From CALLVY01 sp937899855 (lineage in GTDB: Bacteria; Bacteroidota; Bacteroidia; Chitinophagales; Saprospiraceae), in the NCBI GenBank assembly GCA_039820405.1, contig JBCBQC010000144.1, positions 1-11,509 of the forward strand: DNA of 11,509 nt. The letters are read 5' to 3'. The notes under the pieces were generated by a model. That model searched no databases. It worked only from the letters and a program-made list of their open reading frames with translations, and was not told the DNA's origin. Shown here in pieces: positions 7,621-11,509 of the stretch. The translations under genes were made by a program, and so were the position numbers. Position 1 is the stretch's first letter, and every line of letters starts with the position of its first letter.

Positions 7621-8211
7621 CTAAACCAAGGGATTTTGGCGAATGGGATTGCCGTAGCTTTTCAACTGTCCCAACATCTCCGCCCCACCTTGGTAGCGGT
7701 GGTGCCCCACCTTAAACATCGCCGCGGGATCGCCATCGAACAGCAACTCGAAGCCGACCAGGTTCCGATCAAATTGCGCCGGCGTCAGCTTCCGTACGTC
7801 CTCCTCCGGCAGGAGCAGGTCTTCGTTGCGACACAGACACAGGTGTTGGTGACGGGCCCGGTCGGCGTCATCGGCCCGGCCAAAGGCCAGGTAGAGGTGG
7901 GGTTCGAGCAACACGCTCCGGGTGATGACCCCCAAGTTGGTTTTCCACTGTTTTTTAGCTTTCCACACCTTAAAGCCCCCCTTGGACCAAGTGCGTTCTT
8001 GCTGGCTCACCAGCCCCAAAAAATTGATCCGGTGACGGAGAATCTTATGGCGACCGGGCCGGTCCAACAACTCGGGAAACAATTTTTTCTCCATCCCCTC
8101 CACCGTTGAGGGCGTGAGGAATTGCTGCGAAAAAGTTTCCTCATCACGGACGGCGGTCCAGGGTTTGATAAAGCCAAAGTGGCCCACGTATTTTACGACG
8201 TAATAGTACAT
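7621..8211 (-). CDS. cas5: Cas5 subunit of Cascade
   Basis: Read from the ATG at 8211 the product is 196 residues. Cas5 caps the 5' end of the crRNA and holds the repeat handle in Cascade. The N-terminus MYYYVVKYVGHFGFIKPWTA is a typical Cas5 beta strand opening. It is followed by FLTPSTVEGMEKKLF (31-45), the place of the usual P-S-x-x-x-G helix start, and by LCLCRNEDLLLP (124-135). A start 20 codons further upstream exists, but it would overlap the end of cas6 and add an unrelated WQQYGHWFWCF segment, so the ATG two bases after the cas6 stop is preferred. cas3 begins 3 bases downstream. The assignment rests on the N-terminal pattern and on context; the Cas5 subfamily was not determined. Confidence 0.85.
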   Translation of the reverse strand: MYYYVVKYVGHFGFIKPWTAVRDEETFSQQFLTPSTVEGMEKKLFPELLDRPGRHKILRHRINFLGLVSQQERTWSKGGFKVWKAKKQWKTNLGVITRSVLLEPHLYLAFGRADDADRARHQHLCLCRNEDLLLPEEDVRKLTPAQFDRNLVGFELLFDGDPAAMFKVGHHRYQGGAEMLGQLKSYGNPIRQNPLV

Positions 8212-8213
8212 CC

Positions 8214-8870
8214 TCAATTGTTTAAAGCACCAAAACCAATGCCCGTACTGTTGCCAATACCCACCTTCCAAGCGGCTTGAATCGCCCGGGGGTCGCCCTC
8301 CAGGATGACCGGGCAGGCGCTGGCTTTGAGTTCCACTTTGTCAAAGGTGATTTTCCGAACGCGGGGCTTGGGGTAAGAGCGATCGAAGCGAACGGCGACG
8401 TCGGTAGGCAGTCCCAACTTGCGCAATTTCTTTTGCAGGGTCTCGGTCATCAGTTGATTGGCTTCGGGGTCGGAGTAGAGGTAAAACTTGTGGTTCCCAT
8501 CCACCTTACGCCGGATAAACACGGGACTCTGCACCCGAAAGCGTTGGCGTTCGCCAAACTCCCCCGCCTCTTGAATGTCGATTTCTTCCACCCGCATGCC
8601 CCAACGAATGTGGTGGCCCTTGAGGATGCCATTGATCAGGCGGGAAAGCAATTCGGGCCGGGCGGCGCTGATAAAAAAGGTGGAGCCCCAGGGAAAATCC
8701 AAGCCATCCGCGTGACGATCGCCCGGGCTTAGCCAGGAGAGGGAATAGAGGGACAGCTCGTCGTGGACCTCATTGAGACCCAGCCATTTGTGAAAGGCGC
8801 CGACGAGGCTGCGTTGGTAATTAAAAGGCACCCGTTCGGTGTTGGGAGATAATCGCAATAAAACGCGCAT
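8214..8870 (-). CDS. cas6: CRISPR RNA endonuclease Cas6
   Basis: The 218-residue product is the metal-independent endoribonuclease that cuts the array transcript within each repeat. It starts MRVLLRLSPN and continues with VPFNYQRSLVGAFHKWL (14-30), the usual first strand and helix of the Cas6 ferredoxin fold, with His27 and His36 as catalytic candidates. SPVFIRRK (115-122) marks the second domain, and the C-terminus carries the glycine-rich loop GIGNSTGIGFGAL (204-216), the most reliable Cas6 signature. It is the first gene of the operon; its ATG lies 54 bases after the regulator's stop, behind a promoter-like box. The cas5 start follows its stop by two bases. Cutting the minus-strand repeat eight bases before its end would leave the handle ATTGAAAC. 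Confidence 0.95.
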   Translation of the reverse strand: MRVLLRLSPNTERVPFNYQRSLVGAFHKWLGLNEVHDELSLYSLSWLSPGDRHADGLDFPWGSTFFISAARPELLSRLINGILKGHHIRWGMRVEEIDIQEAGEFGERQRFRVQSPVFIRRKVDGNHKFYLYSDPEANQLMTETLQKKLRKLGLPTDVAVRFDRSYPKPRVRKITFDKVELKASACPVILEGDPRAIQAAWKVGIGNSTGIGFGALNN

Positions 8871-8895
8871 TGGTATTTCTTTTAAGTGTTGAAAA

Positions 8896-8924
8896 CAAAT
8901 TTAGGAGTGGGCGGGGGGTGAAAA
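8896..8924 (-). promoter_or_regulatory. Candidate cas operon promoter
   Basis: On the minus strand TAAATTTG (8903 down to 8896) is an exact match to the Bacteroidota -7 box TAnnTTTG. A TTTT (8924-8921) lies 17 bases upstream as a weak -33 element. The likely start site is about 20 bases before the cas6 ATG at 8870. This would let the eight cas genes be transcribed apart from the WYL regulator. It is a consensus match by eye. Confidence 0.5.
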
Positions 8925-8931
8925 TCACCCC
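8915..8931. promoter_or_regulatory. Dyad between regulator and cas6, candidate operator
   Basis: GGGGTG (8915-8920) and CACCCC (8926-8931) form a perfect 6-base inverted repeat around a 5-base AAAAT centre. It overlaps the stop codon of the WYL regulator gene (8925-8927) and covers the -33 side of the candidate cas promoter. A palindrome there could be an operator for the regulator, or the stem of a weak hairpin attenuating read-through; no T run follows it directly on the minus strand. Confidence 0.4.
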
Positions 8932-9848
8932 ACCCCCTCCCCTTTTGGATTTTGGTCTAAAATTTTTTGGGCCTTTTCCCGAATGCACTGCCGCAGACGC
9001 TCCGGGCCGAGGATTTCGACGTGCTCGGCATTGGCCATGATAAAGTTGCTCAGCCCCAGGAAGGCGGCGTTCACTTTACTTTGAAAATCAAAAGTGTGGC
9101 GCTCCACTCCGGGGACGATCTCGGAGAGGGCCTTGGGATAGGCCTCGACCAGGACGTTGTAGGCAAAGACGTCGAGGCGGAGTTGGACCATTACCTGTTC
9201 GTTGTTGGCGATGCGAAAAACATCGGTGGCCTTGTAGTAGTGTTGGTCCTCGAAACTCCAGGGCGTAGCGGTAGGCAGTACCCGTTCGATGCGTTCGAGG
9301 CGGAAGTGTTTGGTAGCGGGATCATCGACGTCGTACGCTTGGAGGGTATCCAATTCAGCGTCGATGTGAAAGGGCTCGATGAGGCGGTTGCGAATGTGGT
9401 TGCTGTTGCTGCGGTAATTTTCGAGGATCACGCGCCGTTTGTTTTTCTTGGCCGCCTCCAGCCGGTCCAGTCGCTCCAGGGCGGGCTTGCGCAGGGCGCG
9501 GATGCCCAGGCGTTGAAAGTCGTAGAGGCTGGACAATTTTCGGTTCAGGTAGAGCGCATCGCGTTCGGGCAGAAAGCGGGTGAGGGCGGCGCTGATTTGC
9601 CCACGGTCGGTATCGGAGAGGGGTTGGAGGTACTGGAGTTCCTTAAACGTACGGTGGGGCAGGATGGCGCATTTAAAGTGGGGGCGGTCCTGGTGAAAGC
9701 CCAGCCCTACGGCCCTGATCTTTTCGATATCGTCGTCAATGACGTCTTTGCTTTGGCCAAAATATTGGGCCAGCTCGCGACGGGTATGGCGGTAGGGGTG
9801 CGCCAGCAGGCGGAGGACGAGTCGAAGGATGCGTTCGCGGGGCGTCAT
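8925..9848 (-). CDS. WYL-domain transcriptional regulator
   Basis: The 307-residue product has the layout of a WYL regulator: an N-terminal winged helix-turn-helix (about 1-60, MTPRERILRLVLRLLAHPYR then HTRRELAQYF and SKDVIDDDIEKIRAVGLG), a middle linker, a WYL sensor domain (about 138-215) and a C-terminal extension domain. In the WYL domain, RRVILENYRSNS and RLIEPFHIDAELDTLQAYD are followed by KHFRLERIERVLPT, the usual arginine-rich strand. WYL proteins bind nucleic acid or nucleotide ligands, and several are coded beside CRISPR-Cas loci, acting as repressors or enhancers. It stands 54 bases upstream of cas6 on the same strand and likely controls the cas operon. The ATG at 9848 gives the complete helix-turn-helix. 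A TAATTTTT (9882-9875), close to the -7 consensus, lies upstream. Confidence 0.93.
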   Translation of the reverse strand: MTPRERILRLVLRLLAHPYRHTRRELAQYFGQSKDVIDDDIEKIRAVGLGFHQDRPHFKCAILPHRTFKELQYLQPLSDTDRGQISAALTRFLPERDALYLNRKLSSLYDFQRLGIRALRKPALERLDRLEAAKKNKRRVILENYRSNSNHIRNRLIEPFHIDAELDTLQAYDVDDPATKHFRLERIERVLPTATPWSFEDQHYYKATDVFRIANNEQVMVQLRLDVFAYNVLVEAYPKALSEIVPGVERHTFDFQSKVNAAFLGLSNFIMANAEHVEILGPERLRQCIREKAQKILDQNPKGEGVG

Positions 9849-10492
9849 GAGTGCTGGGGATTTGGATAGTTTTTAAAAATTACGGCTACGGCGGTAACGG
9901 CCCGGAGCCCGTCGCGGCGGAGGGAATCGGGTAGCCGATGGCCATACGCCAGCCAGGCCAGCCCGGGGCTGGTCCAAGCCCGGTATCGCCCGGGGCAAGA
10001 CTTCGAAACAATCAGCAGTGGCCACCAAATTAACAAGAAGTAGCGACTTTCTGCCCCACCCGATGAAAAAGGGAGAAGGGAGTTCAGTAAGTACGGATGG
10101 CTCCTACCCCAGCCACCGCCCCACCGGACCGAATGCACTGAACCTAACGCCATCCCGCCCCTACGAGCCCACATTCCTCTAGCTACGATAGCCACTTGGT
10201 CTTCCAATGCGTAATTGAAACGGATGAACTCGGTGTACAAATGATTGCGTCTGAGTGCCCTCTGGCCGCACCCCCTTTGCCAATTGGTATGACCTTATAT
10301 ACGGTCTGGCTGCTAATGGGTCACAGTACCCTATGGTGGTATCCCCCATCCAACTTGTGTGAATTTGAACCCGCATTGGAAATGATGGGGTATCAGTACC
10401 CTTTGTCAGTATCGTTTATTATTCTTCCATTGTTCCGACCATCGCTTCTCCTCTCATCGCAGGCGCGCTTTTGCGTACCGCGGTACCACTCC
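9849..10492. other. Gene-poor spacer between the regulator and the Cas6b-like gene
   Basis: About 640 bases without a credible gene. At 9875-9995 the sequence is G+C-rich and built of short repeated units (ACGGCTACGGCGGTAACGGC and GCCAGCCAGGCCAGCC). It includes an almost perfect hairpin CCAGCCC-G-GGGCTGG (9958-9972) and two GCCCGGGG copies (9961 and 9988). At 10320-10415 there is an imperfect direct repeat and a small stem GGGTA-TCAG-TACCC (10388-10401). At 10475-10486 GTACCGCGGTAC is a perfect 12-base palindrome. Open frames of 131 and 138 codons exist but look non-coding. No tRNA, second array or insertion sequence end was found. Confidence 0.6.
10324..10413. repeat. Imperfect 20-base direct repeat pair
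   Basis: CAGTACCCTATGGTGGTATC (10324-10343) and CAGTACCCTTTGTCAGTATC (10394-10413) agree in 16 of 20 bases, 70 bases apart. The first begins CAGTACCCT and ends GTATC, as does the second. The function is unknown; they may be binding sites downstream of the Cas6b-like gene or remnants of a duplication. Confidence 0.45.
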
Positions 10493-11263
10493 CTACCTTG
10501 GCGGTACTCGAACGGGGCTCGGCATTGGAGAGCAGACCCCAAAAACGGAATGGGACTGCCGGGGCTCCCCCTCAGCCGGCGCTGTCCCCCCAGGCTTTTC
10601 CTCCCCCCGTAGCCGCCCAAAGCCGTAGGCAGCCAGCCGGCCGAGATGGAGGGCGGGATCCAATTGCAGGTTGCAGCGCAGTTGTACCCGAAAGGCCAGC
10701 ATCGGAATGTTTTTCCAACGAATGGTACGCTGCTGCGCCACACGGTGGACTTCGCCAACGACTTCTTTAAAGCGGTCCACCCCTAGGCCTTCGCCCAGGG
10801 CGCGGAGTTGGCCAGTGAGGGCGCGGCTGAGGAGCGGCCGGGCGCGATCGGGTGGGGTCTTTTTCCATTCCCGAAAGTTGTGGCGGTTTAGGGCGATCCA
10901 CCGATCGAGGTGGTAGTGGTGGAGGGTGCTGCTGCGGGACAGTTGGAGGGGGCGTTCGCTGACGCGGTAGCTGTGCAGGGGGACTTCTCGATCGAGGAGG
11001 CGCAGCGAGGATCCCAGCCGGGGCAGCAGGTGTGTTTTGATGGCGTGGGCGCCGGCGTGGATTCCGGTGAGCTGTACGCCTCCGGGGATGGCGCGGAACT
11101 GGATCAGGGGGTAGCTCCAGTGGTAGTGGTGGTGGCCGCTGCGGTTGTGGTGGTGGTGAAAGTGTTCGTGTTCGAAGCCGGCGCGTTCGGCGATGGCGGC
11201 GCGGAAGGCCCGGAGGTGCTGGGGGGGGAGGTCGAGGTCGAAGTGGATTTGGAGGAGGGGCAT
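10493..11263 (-). CDS. Cas6b-like CRISPR endoribonuclease, second Cas6
   Basis: The 256-residue product resembles the Cas6b-type proteins of Bacteroidota, which process CRISPR transcripts. The N-terminus MPLLQIHFDLDLPPQHLRAF leads into a remarkable histidine block (10 His in residues 32-48). SYPLIQFRAIPGGVQLTGIHAGAHAI (50-75) has the YPLIQ signature of that family. IRWKNIPMLAFRVQLRCNLQLDPALHLGRLAAYGFGRLRG (181-220) includes the C-terminal glycine-rich loop. The 36 residues after Gly220 are low-complexity and rich in Pro, Gly and Ser; they may be read-through into spacer DNA after loss of a stop. It is not part of the main operon: 640 bases separate it from the regulator. A partial gene ends 10 bases upstream, so both belong to another operon, perhaps a type III module off the right edge. 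The start at 11263 gives the complete first strand. Confidence 0.75.
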   Translation of the reverse strand: MPLLQIHFDLDLPPQHLRAFRAAIAERAGFEHEHFHHHHNRSGHHHYHWSYPLIQFRAIPGGVQLTGIHAGAHAIKTHLLPRLGSSLRLLDREVPLHSYRVSERPLQLSRSSTLHHYHLDRWIALNRHNFREWKKTPPDRARPLLSRALTGQLRALGEGLGVDRFKEVVGEVHRVAQQRTIRWKNIPMLAFRVQLRCNLQLDPALHLGRLAAYGFGRLRGEEKPGGTAPAEGEPRQSHSVFGVCSPMPSPVRVPPR

Positions 11264-11273
11264 GGGGTTAGGG

Positions 11274-11509
11274 TTAAGCGTTGAGTTGTTGGTGGAGATC
11301 CCGCGCTACTTCCTCACCGAGCCAGTTGGTGATGGTCGTGTGCCAGGTATATTCTTCCTCGAAAGCGCGACTGAGTTTTTTACGAGAAGGACGATCATCG
11401 GTATAAATCCGAGTCAAAGCAGCGGCCAAAATGGGGTGGAGGGCATCGGGAAGCTTTTCCAAGCCCGCTGCCTTAAGCTCGGCTTTAATGGCTTTAAGAT
11501 TTTTACCTT
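11274..11509 (-). CDS. Unidentified protein, C-terminal part only
   Basis: The open frame enters from beyond the right edge and ends with TAA-free coding up to a stop at 11274-11276, leaving about 78 visible residues. The sequence begins near GKNLKAIKAELKAAG, continues through LEKLPDALHPILAAALTRIY and FEEEYTWHTTITNWLGEEVA, and ends DLHQQLNA. It looks mostly helical, charged and soluble, with no membrane segment. A TTG at 11462 could start a shorter product, but the frame stays open to the window edge, so a longer gene is more likely. It ends 10 bases before the Cas6b-like start, suggesting one operon. I do not recognise the family; CRISPR-associated function is inferred only from the neighbour. 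Confidence 0.6.
   Translation of the reverse strand, partial: GKNLKAIKAELKAAGLEKLPDALHPILAAALTRIYTDDRPSRKKLSRAFEEEYTWHTTITNWLGEEVARDLHQQLNA

Noticed and set aside
8212..8271. Longer cas5 start at 8271 giving 216 residues
   Set aside because: It overlaps the end of cas6 by 58 bases and adds residues unlike a Cas5 N-terminus; the ATG at 8211, two bases after the cas6 stop, starts exactly at the expected first strand.
8967..9869. 300-codon plus-strand frame antisense to the WYL regulator
   Set aside because: The minus-strand frame has a clear helix-turn-helix and WYL domain; the plus frame shows no domain and the same wobble-driven openness.
9845..10240. 131-codon minus-strand frame whose stop overlaps the regulator's ATG
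   Set aside because: The overlap resembles coupling, but the product is low in order, rich in Arg, Gly and Trp, crosses hairpins and short repeats, and resembles no domain I know. I treat it as non-coding.
9849..10492. A second CRISPR array or isolated repeat near the Cas6b-like gene
   Set aside because: No copy of the array repeat or any other regularly spaced repeat was found there; the 20-base direct repeat pair occurs only twice and is imperfect.
10196..10612. 138-codon plus-strand frame overlapping the 3' end of the Cas6b-like gene
   Set aside because: Its second half is a shadow of the Cas6b-like tail and its first half lies in spacer DNA with hairpins; no domain or credible start signal.

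Overview
The window holds one nearly complete type I CRISPR-Cas locus, read throughout on the minus strand, and the edge of what may be a second CRISPR-related module. Every convincing gene lies on the minus strand, so the reading order is from high to low coordinates. The host is probably a member of the Bacteroidota. Three observations suggest this: promoter-like boxes fit the TAnnTTTG / -33 TTG pattern of that phylum, genes lack clear Shine-Dalgarno sequences, and the Cas6-like protein at the right resembles the Cas6b family common there. The fairly high G+C content would suit a Lewinella/Saprospiria-type bacterium, but that is inference.

Layout from high to low coordinates: (1) 11274-11509, the C-terminal end of an unidentified gene that runs off the window. 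(2) 10493-11263, a Cas6b-like CRISPR RNA endonuclease with a histidine-rich N-terminal region. (3) About 9849-10492, a spacer region without a credible gene, holding small hairpins and a stretch that may be a dispersed intergenic repeat. (4) 8925-9848, a WYL-domain regulator. (5) 8870-1097, a tightly packed operon cas6-cas5-cas3-cas8-cas7-cas4-cas1-cas2, with gaps from a 1-base overlap to 28 bases. (6) About 887-1096, a leader region with an inverted repeat, a third copy of its arm and duplicated motifs. (7) 1-886, a CRISPR array of 14 repeats of 29 bases and 13 complete spacers of 34-38 bases, continuing past the left edge.

How the parts fit: Cas1, Cas2 and Cas4 would select, trim and integrate new spacers at the leader end. 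The array transcript would be cut by Cas6 to leave an 8-base 5' handle, ATTGAAAC on the minus strand. Cas5, Cas7 and the Cas8-like large subunit would assemble on the crRNA as Cascade, and the HD-helicase Cas3 would degrade targeted DNA. The WYL protein sits directly upstream of the operon. A dyad GGGGTG-ATTTT-CACCCC overlaps its stop codon and lies next to a TAAATTTG box before cas6, suggesting local control of the cas operon. The repeat type and gene set point to subtype I-B, but the gene order is unusual and the Cas8-like protein could not be placed in a named subfamily by eye.
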